Source: Rhizobium sp. ZPR4
GTDB taxonomy: Bacteria; Pseudomonadota; Alphaproteobacteria; Rhizobiales; Rhizobiaceae
DNA length: 64,000 bases
Reading direction: 5' to 3'
Assembly: GCF_040215725.1 (NCBI RefSeq)
Contig: NZ_CP157967.1
Location: 1,116,001-1,180,000, forward strand
The position numbers were made by a program, and so were the translations under genes. Under the pieces are notes generated by a model. The model had not been told where the DNA came from, ran no database searches, and saw only the letters and a program-made list of their open reading frames with translations. Below are positions 55,470-63,942 of this stretch, in pieces. The number at the start of each line of letters is the position of its first letter. Within the stretch, counting starts at the first letter, position 1.

Positions 55470-55971
55470 CTACCGCAGGCGGCAGACTGTCCTTCACATC
55501 GAATGCCATTTCCATGCTGTGGCCCTTGGTCAGGTTGCGGCAGTTGCCCTTGCCATCGTCGGTATAGAGATCAAATACCAGTAGCGGCCCGTAGCCTTGC
55601 GGCTTCGCGGGCATCGTGGCGGGCCGGTTGACCATCCACAGCCGCTCCTTGGCCTTTTCCAAGCGGGAGAGCATCGCGGCCTGCTGGCTTGGTGATAGCT
55701 CAGCGGTCAACGTGTAATCGAGTTGGGAGTTCGGAACCTTGGTGCCGAAGTGGACGATCAGGAACCGGGCATCGACTTCGACATTCGTCGCCTTCAGTCC
55801 AATGGCATGCTGACGCCCGAGTTCCGGCAGACTGCTGCGACACGCCACCAGAAACTCAGGGTCGGACAGCGCCGCATCCGGCATGCCTTGGGCTCCGGCG
55901 TCGCCAAAGGACACAAGCATGGCGGTGACAAGGGCAACAGCCCGCAAAGTAGCAGGGAACATACGGCTCAT
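55441..55971 (-). CDS. Exported hypothetical protein
   Basis: 176 residues. Signal sequence LRAVALVTAMLVSFGDAGAQG. Two cysteines (ACRSS, GNCRN). Mature protein alpha/beta, ending VAARLIELRR. First member, in genome order from the left, of a run of small exported proteins on this strand. Unrecognised. Confidence 0.6.
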   Translation of the reverse strand: MSRMFPATLRAVALVTAMLVSFGDAGAQGMPDAALSDPEFLVACRSSLPELGRQHAIGLKATNVEVDARFLIVHFGTKVPNSQLDYTLTAELSPSQQAAMLSRLEKAKERLWMVNRPATMPAKPQGYGPLLVFDLYTDDGKGNCRNLTKGHSMEMAFDVKDSLPPAVAARLIELRR

Positions 55972-55979
55972 GGGGACGC

Positions 55980-56426
55980 CTACGGATTGCAGACTTGTTT
56001 GATCATCTCGACACCCGCTGACATCGTCGCGTAGCCGCTCGAGGATACGTCGTCCGCCTCAATCTTGGTGTCGCATTGGCTACCGCCCAGGACACACACG
56101 AACGGCGCATTGCCGCCGTTCGCGGTATTTCCTGTGACCGCGACGTGCTTTCCGTTGCCGAACTGGCTGGTCAGGCCGAGTTCAACAAGGCCGTGCAACT
56201 GAGTGAAGTCGAACACGAGCTTGCCGTCGACAGTGACTTGGCACAACCCTGTTTGCTGAATCCTGTCGGAGGTAATGCCTCGCGTGCTAAACATCTTCGT
56301 GACGCCCGCAACGACCTTGTCGCGGTTGTCAGGGGTATCGGCCAGAGGTGCCGCGATGGCAGCCGTGGTGGCGAGGCCGAGGGTCATGGTGAGGGTGACG
56401 AGTACGCGCATGGAACGGGACGTCAT
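55980..56426 (-). CDS. Exported hypothetical protein
   Basis: 148 residues. Signal sequence MRVLVTLTMTLGLATTAAIAAP. Paired cysteines near the middle and end. Packed 8 bp from its neighbour. Unrecognised. Confidence 0.6.
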   Translation of the reverse strand: MTSRSMRVLVTLTMTLGLATTAAIAAPLADTPDNRDKVVAGVTKMFSTRGITSDRIQQTGLCQVTVDGKLVFDFTQLHGLVELGLTSQFGNGKHVAVTGNTANGGNAPFVCVLGGSQCDTKIEADDVSSSGYATMSAGVEMIKQVCNP

Positions 56427-56507
56427 GAGGCGGTCCTTGCTTCGATTGTTGGAGAGGTTTTGGGGCCGAAGCGGCGGGTGGCCGCATCGCGAGGTCGTGG
56501 CGCTGCG

Positions 56508-57038
56508 TCAGGAAGGCTTGCAGATCACCTTCATGTCGGAGACGGCCTTTTGCATTTGCTCAAGGGAAAGGATGAAATTCGCGACGTCGATGCTCGCAAG
56601 GCATACGGGACTTTTCAGAGCGCAAGCGTCGCCGAAGAGAACCTTGAAGGTTCTCAGTGCCGCTTCCGACTTGACGTCTTTCAGGGTGCTGAAATCGACC
56701 TTGGTTTCATGTTCCTGGTGTTCTCCGTTGGCGCCCGATACGTCGAGTTTGGCCGATACGTTGTACTTGCAAGCGCTATCGGGTTTGACGGTATAGGTTT
56801 GGGTGAACGTGCCTTCTTGGAACCCGGCCATGTATTGGATGGTATAGGGGGAGCTGGAAACGAGGTTTGTTGTCCACGCTACGTTCTCGCCACGAATCTC
56901 CACGGTGCCGGACAGCCCCGGTTCCATCCCTGAGACCAGAGTGGTGGCCACCGACGCTCCCGACGGGGTGCCGTCGGCCTTGCTGCAACCGGCTACGCCA
57001 AGGGCGAGCACAAGCGCAAGCGCATAGGTCTTGGACAT
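56508..57038 (-). CDS. Putative lipoprotein
   Basis: 176 residues from ATG 57038. Lipobox LGVAGCS (Cys at about 18) follows a signal sequence. Mature part Thr/Ser-rich with a beta-like pattern and several cysteines. A GGAGAA site precedes the start. Unrecognised. Confidence 0.65.
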   Translation of the reverse strand: MSKTYALALVLALGVAGCSKADGTPSGASVATTLVSGMEPGLSGTVEIRGENVAWTTNLVSSSPYTIQYMAGFQEGTFTQTYTVKPDSACKYNVSAKLDVSGANGEHQEHETKVDFSTLKDVKSEAALRTFKVLFGDACALKSPVCLASIDVANFILSLEQMQKAVSDMKVICKPS

Positions 57039-57049
57039 CGGGTTCTCCG

Positions 57050-57307
57050 TTAATCGTGCTGCCACTGGCCGCGATCGTCCTTGGTGAAGCGCCGGTTGCG
57101 GGGACTGCCGTCGACATTAAACGAGCACACGCGGCCCGGTGCGCCGACGGCGGCGACGCAGGTCACGTCGGTGATGGAAGCCACCGGAACGAGGTTGTTG
57201 AACGATTTTGAAATGTCCTTCGCGGACGGATTGCTTTCGAACGGATTGCACGACGCGAGAAGAAGACTGGCGCACAGCAGGCCGGAAAAATGCGCATAGA
57301 ATTTCAT
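57050..57307 (-). CDS. Small putative lipoprotein
   Basis: 85 residues from ATG 57307, GGGGGTT upstream. Lipobox LLLASCN. Ends CSFNVDGSPRNRRFTKDDRGQWQHD, a small beta domain. First gene of the exported set at 55441-57307, which is probably one operon. Confidence 0.6.
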   Translation of the reverse strand: MKFYAHFSGLLCASLLLASCNPFESNPSAKDISKSFNNLVPVASITDVTCVAAVGAPGRVCSFNVDGSPRNRRFTKDDRGQWQHD

Positions 57308-57594
57308 GGAAACCCCCGGAAACCGCGACGTTGCGGCTTGTTCGGGATAGTCAAAAATCACGATTTTTGACGGTCCATATTTGACGGCTATCCGGCCAAG
57401 GTCGCTGTAATGGAATCAAGTACTTAAATTGTTGCCGAACGCGGAAATCTGTAACAGAACGTGAATCCGGCCCACTTGCATAAGTCGTGATTTTTGACGG
57501 TTTGCAATTTGGGGTTATTCATTAAATAATTGAAAGACTTAGAAGTCATGTTGCAGCCAGCGGCGCGCGCTCATTTAACGGGCGGAATAAGGCA
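57308..57594. promoter_or_regulatory. Intergenic region with resolvase-like dyads
   Basis: Two related dyads: GTCAAAAATCACGATTTTTGAC (57350-57371) and GTCGTGATTTTTGAC (57484-57498), plus TTTGACGG nearby. Placed between the resolvase gene and the lipoprotein operon, these are candidate res subsites. Confidence 0.45.
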
Positions 57595-58018
57595 ATGATC
57601 TACGGGTACGCCAGAGTTTCCACGAAAAGGCAGGATCTCGCCTATCAGCTCGACAGGCTTCAGAAGGCCGGATGCGACCGGATTATCGAAGAGAAGAAGA
57701 GCGGTAAAGACACCAAGGGGAGGCCGGAATTCCTGCGGCTTCTGGCGAGTCTTGAGCCCGGCGATATTCTGCTTGCTACAGTCTCGGATCGCATTGCCAG
57801 GGAACCGATCGATATGGTTCTTGCGCTGCGTGAGGTTGAAAATGTGGGCGCGCAACTCCGGCTTCTCGATGAGCCCTATATCGACTCGACGTTCGATTTT
57901 GCTGACGTCATTGCGTATTTGCGGGGCTGGGTCGCTCGCGTGCAGCGGCTGAAGATTCGTGAGCGCGACGAACAGCCCACTGCTTTCGGCGTTGACGGGA
58001 TCGCAATAGCACTTTCTT

Positions 58019-58582
58019 TCAGAACTTCTGCTTTGCCCGCTTCGGCATGAAGTAGGTTCGGATATTGACAAGTGCTTCGGCGACGGCAGTAGCATCTTGG
58101 CGGGTCGCTTTCCGTTTTGTCTCGCCGAGCTTGCGGATGGGCGCGATGATATCGCCAGTCCCGGCATGACCTCGAAGAACCGGCTGCCAAAGCCTCGGCG
58201 CGTATCCTGTTCCCAACAAAAAGCAGAGGTCCCAATCGAACGGATCAAAGGTCTGATCATCGATCTTGGTGAACCTGGGCCAGTGGTCTTTCGGTGTTTC
58301 GGAAAGGCTCGCCGAGATGCGGTTATACTCCGCAACGATCGTCTGCACGGCCCGATGTTCGGTTGTCTCCATCGGCAGGTTCAGGGCATGCGGACCGGTC
58401 AGTTCCGGGATCCATTGGCGTGGGTCGATGAACTTCGGGCCGATGATGAGAGCCGTAAGATAACCGTCGAGACCGCTCATTGACCAGATTGGCGATGCTG
58501 GACGACGTGCCCTTATAAAGGCTTCGAATGCCTTGTCATCGAGCTTCGGTCGTGCGGTCGTCTCTTGGCTGTTCGATGTCAT
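58019..58582 (-). CDS. UPF0149/YecA-like passenger protein of IS66
   Basis: 187 residues overlapping tnpC by 4 bp (ATGA). SGLDGYLTALIIGPKFIDPRQWIPELTG matches UPF0149 (YecA/YgfB-like). Such a passenger is found in a subset of IS66 elements; its role in transposition is not known. Confidence 0.8.
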   Translation of the reverse strand: MTSNSQETTARPKLDDKAFEAFIRARRPASPIWSMSGLDGYLTALIIGPKFIDPRQWIPELTGPHALNLPMETTEHRAVQTIVAEYNRISASLSETPKDHWPRFTKIDDQTFDPFDWDLCFLLGTGYAPRLWQPVLRGHAGTGDIIAPIRKLGETKRKATRQDATAVAEALVNIRTYFMPKRAKQKF

Positions 58583-60168
58583 GCCGCCCGTCGCTCCTGT
58601 TCTGTCATCGCCTCGCGCTCAGCCTTCCAGTTCCAAGGGAGAAGACATTCCATTTCGCTGGCTTTTACCTTGCTGGAGATGATGCGCTCCAGCACATCGG
58701 CAAGCCAGGCCTCGGGGTCCACACCATTCAATTTACAGGTGTTGACGAGCGATGCCAGGACAGCGAAGGTCTTGCCACCGCGCTCGTTGCCCACGAACAA
58801 CGAATTCTTCCTCGTCAGGGCCACCGATTTCATCGAACGCTCCACCACATTGGAGTCCACTTCGATCCGGCCATCCTCCAGGAAGGCTGCCAGTCCGCTC
58901 CAGTGGTTGAGCGTGTAGGTGACGGCCTTGCCAAGCGCCGATTTTGCCGACACCTCGTCGCTCAATTTGGTGAGGTGGACCTTCAGCTCTCCCATGATAG
59001 GAGCTGCCTCGCGACGCCTCGCTATGAGCCGGGTATCGGCATTTTCGCCGCGCAGTCTCGCTTCGATCCGATAGATCTCGGCAACCCTGGCAAGGATCGA
59101 CAGAGCCTCCGAGGAGCCGGTGAGCTTGACGACATCGACGAACTTGCGCCGCGCGTGGGCAAGGCAGAAGGCCAGCCGCATGGGCGCGACATTGCTCTTC
59201 CCCCGACGTTTGACCATGGTCTTATAGGCTTGGTATCCATCGACCTGCAGCACGCCGGCGAATGACGACAATTGTCCCTCGATCTCGCGAGCGCTGCGGC
59301 TTTCGGCAAAGATATAAGCAACCGCCGGCGGCGCCGGACCATTCCATGGGCGATCGTCGATCGCTTGCGCCCATAACTGACACACCTTGGTACGTTTGCG
59401 CCCTAGATCAAGCCGCGGGAGCGGCGTCTCGTCACAAAACACCCTCGGCTGCAAGCGGATGAAGGCGAGTAGCTCGTCATAGAGAAGTTCTAGCCACCAG
59501 GCGACCCGCGTCACCCAGGCACCGAGTGTGCCCCGATCAATGATGACGCCGCAGGAGGCAAGCATCTGGGCCTGACGATGGAGCGGGAGATGCCAGGCAA
59601 ACTTCGAAACAGCGACATGCGCGGCAAACGCCGTGGTCACCATGCCACCGTCCATCACGCGCGCTGGTGCCGGCGCCTGCACAACGACGCTTTCGCAGGC
59701 CCGGCAGGCATAGCGCGGCCGGATCGTCCGCTTCACCCGGACAACCGCCGGCACGATGTCGAGCGCCTCGCTGACGTCCGTGCCAATGCAATGAAGTTCG
59801 AACGAGCAGCAGGGGCAGAGCTTGTTCTCCGGTTCGATGATCTCGTCATAACGCGGAAGGTGCTTGGGCAAACGGCCGATATTGCGGGCTGGCGATCGCC
59901 GTGGCTGCGTTTTGTCCTCGGCGGCAGGCGCGACATCGTCATTGGCCGCAACGGGAATCTCATTGAGATCGCCAAAATCGAGCGCCGCCTGCGTCGGGTG
60001 GAGCACCGTCATCTTCTCCGATTTCGTCCCGAAGAGCTGGCGCTCAAGGAAGGCAACGCGCGCCTTGAGATCGGCATTCTCTTCGTCGAGCAAGAGAATG
60101 ATCCGGGTCAATTGCGCACTGTCCTGGGGCAAGGGATCGGGTCGAAGCGGCATGACAGACCCTACCAT
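58579..60168 (-). CDS. tnpC: IS66 transposase TnpC
   Basis: About 529 residues from ATG 60168; an in-frame TTG lies at 60186. Zinc-finger-like CPCCSFELHCIG and the CRACES pair occur about residues 110-160. The DDE core includes CDETPLPRLD and VDGYQAYK, and the C-terminal Glu is in EVDSNVVERSMKSVALTRKNSLF. Full length. Confidence 0.92.
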   Translation of the reverse strand: MVGSVMPLRPDPLPQDSAQLTRIILLLDEENADLKARVAFLERQLFGTKSEKMTVLHPTQAALDFGDLNEIPVAANDDVAPAAEDKTQPRRSPARNIGRLPKHLPRYDEIIEPENKLCPCCSFELHCIGTDVSEALDIVPAVVRVKRTIRPRYACRACESVVVQAPAPARVMDGGMVTTAFAAHVAVSKFAWHLPLHRQAQMLASCGVIIDRGTLGAWVTRVAWWLELLYDELLAFIRLQPRVFCDETPLPRLDLGRKRTKVCQLWAQAIDDRPWNGPAPPAVAYIFAESRSAREIEGQLSSFAGVLQVDGYQAYKTMVKRRGKSNVAPMRLAFCLAHARRKFVDVVKLTGSSEALSILARVAEIYRIEARLRGENADTRLIARRREAAPIMGELKVHLTKLSDEVSAKSALGKAVTYTLNHWSGLAAFLEDGRIEVDSNVVERSMKSVALTRKNSLFVGNERGGKTFAVLASLVNTCKLNGVDPEAWLADVLERIISSKVKASEMECLLPWNWKAEREAMTEQERRAA

Positions 60169-60201
60169 ATGAGCCTGAATCTTCAAGCAAAACCAATAGG
60201 A

Positions 60202-60558
60202 TCAGCCTGCTTTTGAGGGTTTCCTCACCGCGTTTCGTTTGACGCGCGTCCAGTCAATGCCGGCTAGTAGAAGCGAGAACTCCTGGGCACTCATCTGCAT
60301 CGCGCCATCACGGATCGGCGGCCAAACGAACTTGCCCGCCTCCAACCATTTCGTTGCCAGGATCATGCCTGATCCGTCCCAGTAAATGCAGCGAAGCCGA
60401 TCCAGACGCTTGGCGCGGAACACGAACACATCGCCACAATAGGGATCGGCCGCAAGCGCTGACGCCACCAAAGCCACCAGGCCATTCATGCCGCGCCGGA
60501 AGTCGACAGGCTGCGTCGCCACCATGATCTTCACGCCATTTGGCGAAACTCCGATCAC
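60202..60558 (-). CDS. tnpB: IS66 accessory protein TnpB
   Basis: 118 residues: VATQPVDFRRGMNGLVALV and GDVFVFRAKRLDRLRCIYWDGSGM are diagnostic for IS66 Orf2/TnpB. Overlaps tnpA by 4 bp. Confidence 0.95.
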   Translation of the reverse strand: MIGVSPNGVKIMVATQPVDFRRGMNGLVALVASALAADPYCGDVFVFRAKRLDRLRCIYWDGSGMILATKWLEAGKFVWPPIRDGAMQMSAQEFSLLLAGIDWTRVKRNAVRKPSKAG

Positions 60559-61013
60559 CGGCGACCTCGCAACGCCGCCACCATCGCTTGTGCCAGCTCA
60601 GGCGCTACCGAGCCGATAACTGTCATGCGCGCGCCAGCAATCTCGATCTCAATCCGACCCGCGGCGAAGTGGGCGACATCCGACGGCGAGTTCTGGGGAG
60701 ACGTTTGATCGCCAACCAACGTCACCGGCACGAACATCGCCTGCTGCGCGCCGGCCTTCGCGGTTCGTTGAGAGGTCAGCCCGGCTTCCCGACGCCAGAC
60801 GTTCAGCAAGCCGCGATTGACGCCCCAGCGCCGGGCCACAGCCGAGATGTTCACATCAGGTTCCGCGCTTTCCACAAGGATCCGCGCCTTCTCCTCATCA
60901 GTCCAATTCCGCCGCTGCCGCCGACCGGTGATCACCTCGATCCGCCGATACTTTCCCTCATGCCTGGCTTCATCCATGACTTCAAGCATGGCATCAGCGC
61001 GGTCTCCAACCAT
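60555..61013 (-). CDS. tnpA: IS66 accessory protein TnpA
   Basis: 152 residues with an HTH: NWTDEEKARILVESAEPDVNISAVARRWGVNRGLLNVWRRE, typical of IS66/IS3 small-ORF proteins. First gene of the element's operon. Confidence 0.92.
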   Translation of the reverse strand: MVGDRADAMLEVMDEARHEGKYRRIEVITGRRQRRNWTDEEKARILVESAEPDVNISAVARRWGVNRGLLNVWRREAGLTSQRTAKAGAQQAMFVPVTLVGDQTSPQNSPSDVAHFAAGRIEIEIAGARMTVIGSVAPELAQAMVAALRGRR

Positions 61014-61303
61014 TCCATTCAGCTCCTATCGATGAAGGAGCTTATCTCGCGGCCTCATTCACAAAAGAAAAGGTGGGTTGTGCGTCGCGCTCACGAAGAT
61101 TCTCGCGAACACTGCTAGCGGTCGCGAGATGGCAAAAGCACGAGGGGTAAAGTTCGGGCGGAAACCGAAGCTGAATATCGGTCAGAGGGCTCAGGTTGCC
61201 AAAAGGAAGGCAATGGGCGAACCGTATGCGCGGATTGCGCGGTCATATGGGGTGAGCGAGAGCACAATTTTAAGAGTGCGCTGATTAATCGGAAATTTCT
61301 ACA

Positions 61304-62104
61304 TCAACGCTCCAAGGATGAAATTGGAGTAGCTTCAATTCCCTTCCATGGGATGGCATCGCTCCAGAGAAGTTTTACTTCATTCGATATGTGTTGATAC
61401 CATTTACCATCGTCTTTTTCGTAGACGAACTTAGGCTTATGCATGCCGCCCGATATCTTGTATGTTGATCGCTCAACATAAATCCTAGCCTGTTTAGAGT
61501 TTGGGTTAAGGAAATATGTCGTATATTCAATTGGAAAGTCGATAACGCGCGCCTCGATCTGGCCCGGATATATCTTTCTTAAGTTTTCAATAATAGAAAG
61601 ACTTGTCTCTATTCTGAGCTTTTCTTGATCAAGGGGAACAGTTCCAGGAAATCGTTTTGTTGCCATAATAGCGGCAGTGCCGTCAGGTTGAATAAGAAGA
61701 AACCGTAGCTTCCCGCCGCGATCCAATTTCCTCTTCAACATTTCATGATATGCAGTGAGCACTGAAGCTAGGTGGGTGCCGGAAAACCAAACTTCTGTTG
61801 CTGCCTCAAGCTTTGAATAAAAATCTGCCGGAAACTCAGATTGAAATGGTGGCTTCGCCAACGGTGGTTCAATCTTATCCCCGAAGTCCCTTACAGCCTG
61901 CTTCAGGCCTAAAACTGTATATGTCAGTATCGCGATCGTTGCCATTGTGACCGGAACAAAATACTTCTCGGTCACTAGGCCAAATAAATTCGCCACTATG
62001 AGTGCAATCGACACGACGACCGAAAGGTAGAGATCAATATTCTCCCCTGAGCGGATATCTGTCAGAATCCGATCGATACGCGCTCTTCTTGGTGAGGGTG
62101 ACAT
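61304..62104 (-). CDS. Two-TM protein with PLD-like (DUF5919-type) domain, predicted effector
   Basis: 266 residues. Two N-terminal helices (about 25-47, LYLSVVVSIALIVANLFGLV, and 49-68) are followed by a cytoplasmic domain of about 190 residues. It shows WFSGTHLASVLTAYHEM, GGKLRFLLIQPDG and VIDFPIEYTTYFLNPN with a late LWSDAIPWKG, a pattern of PLD-like/DUF5919 domains. No canonical HKD is visible, so catalysis is unsure. Last gene of a three-gene operon, 5 bp after the cyclohydrolase-like gene. Confidence 0.65.
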   Translation of the reverse strand: MSPSPRRARIDRILTDIRSGENIDLYLSVVVSIALIVANLFGLVTEKYFVPVTMATIAILTYTVLGLKQAVRDFGDKIEPPLAKPPFQSEFPADFYSKLEAATEVWFSGTHLASVLTAYHEMLKRKLDRGGKLRFLLIQPDGTAAIMATKRFPGTVPLDQEKLRIETSLSIIENLRKIYPGQIEARVIDFPIEYTTYFLNPNSKQARIYVERSTYKISGGMHKPKFVYEKDDGKWYQHISNEVKLLWSDAIPWKGIEATPISSLER

Positions 62105-62109
62105 GATGG

Positions 62110-62619
62110 CTAGATCGCTTCACTTGAAAACGGGACGTTAAGGCTCCTTATTGCCGCGGCCTTGTTGGGATTGCTGGTGAGCAACCGGATACCTTTGGGT
62201 GAATGGGAGTGAATGATTTTAACGGCCAATCCATATTCTCTAGCGTCAGCTTTATAGCCTGCTGCAAGATAGGCATCTGCTTGTGTCATGCCACGAGCCT
62301 TCCACTGCTCAGAAGCAACTTTTGCCGTGTGGCCGTTGCCTCGCCCTTCCTGATCCAGCCATACGATCATTCCGCTTCCATTGGCCGCCAAGATTTCTTG
62401 CGCGCGATACATCTGCTGTCGGCAGTCGCAACCAGTGTAAAAAAATACATGCGAACTTAGGCAATCGCTGTGAATTCGGAGAAGTAATGGGTCTGCTTCT
62501 GATATATTGCCTAGTGATAATGCAATGGCGGTATCTTTGCCGTCAGTATAAACGGTCTCGAGAAAGGTGGTGACTTCGGTAGTAATTGGTGCTTCTGCTA
62601 ACTTAACGAGCAATTTCAA
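62110..62619 (-). CDS. GTP cyclohydrolase II-like protein, altered active site
   Basis: 169 residues, TTG start with GAGGAG. The three zinc ligands of RibA are kept: Cys53 (HSDCLSS), Cys64 and Cys66 (GCDC). DQEGRG (89-94) and the ADAR motif (124-127) are also present. The RibA Tyr of YxxQEGR is Trp87 (VWLDQEGR), and about 25 C-terminal residues are missing. It is not needed for riboflavin here and has no ribB domain. It may make a nucleotide product used as a signal or an antiviral modification. Overlaps the upstream gene by 17 bp. Confidence 0.8.
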   Translation of the reverse strand: MKLLVKLAEAPITTEVTTFLETVYTDGKDTAIALSLGNISEADPLLLRIHSDCLSSHVFFYTGCDCRQQMYRAQEILAANGSGMIVWLDQEGRGNGHTAKVASEQWKARGMTQADAYLAAGYKADAREYGLAVKIIHSHSPKGIRLLTSNPNKAAAIRSLNVPFSSEAI

Positions 62620-63442
62620 GCTCCTCGCGGGATAATAGAGATATACCGTCCGAAGCGTTAACTGGTCCCAATTCCTCTAAAAGTTCATGCTGAAGAGTAT
62701 CGATTGGATCAATTAGATGATCCCATTTGTGCTTGTTAATGTCATTTAGGACAAGCGTCCGCAGGCGTTCAAATTTTGTCGGCGACACATAAAACGATAC
62801 GTCGCCTTCATCTTGCGGCATAGTCGAGCCCTTAACCTTGAGAGAAAGGTCGTTTATATAGCTCTTGAATCTTGATTTGTATTTTAGATGGCCGCCAATT
62901 GGCTTGTAGAACGCGACGCCTTTCGTCCTAAGATTTTTTTCAGCCAGTTGAAAAATAAAGGCATCTCCATTTGGTAGCGGAACGCGAATGCGGCATAACA
63001 GGCCGGGGCTAAATAGAATGTCATGGGAAGATTGATTTACCAGCGTGGCCAGCTTTGCATTATGTGTCGGCGGCTTCTCTAAGCTTATTCCGCCAACGCT
63101 GTCACCCAGAGTGTACCAATTTTCATTTACCAATTCAGTCGGCAGCATATCCAGCTTGCGAGTATCTATTGCGAGCAGTCTTGGAGGGACCGTCGCTGGG
63201 GCATTCTCTAAATCACAATAGCTCCCAGAGGTTTTGCTAACTTCATCTCGTGACGGCGGATTTAATAAAAAGACTGATGCTCTCTCAAGTTCGCTACTAA
63301 CGAATGCCGAAATTTTACGATTTGCACTGTCCGGCAGAGAAACGTCAAAAATCAGCCACGGCTTGTACTCCAAGTCCCCATCGTCTCTCCTGACCCAAAT
63401 CTCGCGAGTAAATGGGCCTGATATATTTGCTCTATTACTCAC
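62603..63442 (-). CDS. NUDIX-like protein (SMODS-associated NUDIX type), split Nudix box
   Basis: 279 residues, GTG start 63442 (TAGGA upstream). The C-terminal half has KGVAFYKPIGGHLKY, the G-rich start of a Nudix fold. Much later it has LQHELLEELGPV, matching REUXEEXGU with His for Arg; about 70 residues lie between the two halves. That arrangement recalls the SMODS-associated NUDIX domain of conflict systems. The N-terminal 140 residues are beta-rich (VDSVGGISLEK, DILFSPGLLCRIRVPLP). First gene of the operon. Confidence 0.6.
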   Translation of the reverse strand: MSNRANISGPFTREIWVRRDDGDLEYKPWLIFDVSLPDSANRKISAFVSSELERASVFLLNPPSRDEVSKTSGSYCDLENAPATVPPRLLAIDTRKLDMLPTELVNENWYTLGDSVGGISLEKPPTHNAKLATLVNQSSHDILFSPGLLCRIRVPLPNGDAFIFQLAEKNLRTKGVAFYKPIGGHLKYKSRFKSYINDLSLKVKGSTMPQDEGDVSFYVSPTKFERLRTLVLNDINKHKWDHLIDPIDTLQHELLEELGPVNASDGISLLSREELEIAR

Positions 63443-63548
63443 CGTGGTAGATCCTAATTTCTCTTTATTTCAATCTCAGCGGTCTTGTTTGTCAACTATG
63501 GATTGCTACAATTTTAGATTTGGGATGGAGCCAAGGGGCTCATGCCCC

Positions 63549-63660
63549 CTGAAACCATTGTCGGGCCGGTCAGCATCCGCGCGGCTATCGAAAAATCCGC
63601 TCTCCCGGCTGGTGCCGAGCAAGGCCAACGTGCGCCGCGTTAGCGCCGCCGGCCACCGTC
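63549..63660 (+). pseudogene. Remnant of a second ParB-like gene start
   Basis: ETIVGPVSIRAAIEKS, then after a frame change LSRLVPSKANVRRVSAAG, is the start of the ParB-like protein of 41420-43348 in a second, inverted copy. No continuation is found. Confidence 0.75.
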
Positions 63661-63675
63661 ATAGCCAAATGAAGA

Positions 63676-63942
63676 CTATGCCCTGGTCTTAAATTCCACC
63701 TTGCCAACCCAACTTCCGGAGACTGCGTTCGAGCTAATACCGAAAGTCTTTGGTGTTATCGCAACCGTGTAGGTGTGCGAAGTGCCGTCGGGAAGCTTGA
63801 CAATACCGTTTGTCTGCCAAAGCAGTGGTAGTTTGCCACTCACCAAAACCCCGCGCGGATAGGTTAGACGCCGTGAATTGCGATGGGGCGTTGCGGGCTC
63901 CCCCGCAGAAGGGGTGACGTAAAACCGCCCGCCGGGTTGCAG
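63676..63942 (-). pseudogene. 3' fragment of an unknown gene
   Basis: An open frame of 89 codons without a start, ending VSGSWVGKVEFKTRA. The repeated beta-like pattern (GKLPLLWQTNGIVKLPDGT) suggests the tail of a beta-sandwich protein. Family not recognised. Confidence 0.4.

Larger units (their letters stand above)
57959..61094 (-). mobile_element. IS66-family insertion sequence, 3.1 kb
   Basis: Terminal inverted repeats GTGAGCGCGACGAACAGCCC (left) and GTGAGCGCGACGCACAACCC (right, read inward) match at 18 of 20. The 8-bp target duplication GAAGATTC stands at 57951-57958 and 61095-61102. Genes inside, all minus strand: tnpA, tnpB, tnpC and a UPF0149 passenger. Confidence 0.95.
57595..61284 (+). 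pseudogene. Serine resolvase/invertase gene split by IS66
   Basis: The N-terminal part (MIYGYARVSTKRQDLAYQLDRL; catalytic Ser in YARVSTKRQ) runs to RLKIRERDE near 57960. The C-terminal part with its HTH (TASGREMAKARGVKFGRKPK, EPYARIARSYGVSESTILRVR) resumes after the IS66 and stops at 61284. Removing the IS and one duplicated 8-mer gives an uninterrupted 181-residue resolvase. Confidence 0.9.

Noticed and set aside
53690..55470. Integron-like attC sites, suggested by hairpins among small genes
   Set aside because: The stem-loops lack attC core sites (GTTRRRY/RYYYAAC) and vary in structure; direct repeat duplication explains the best pair.
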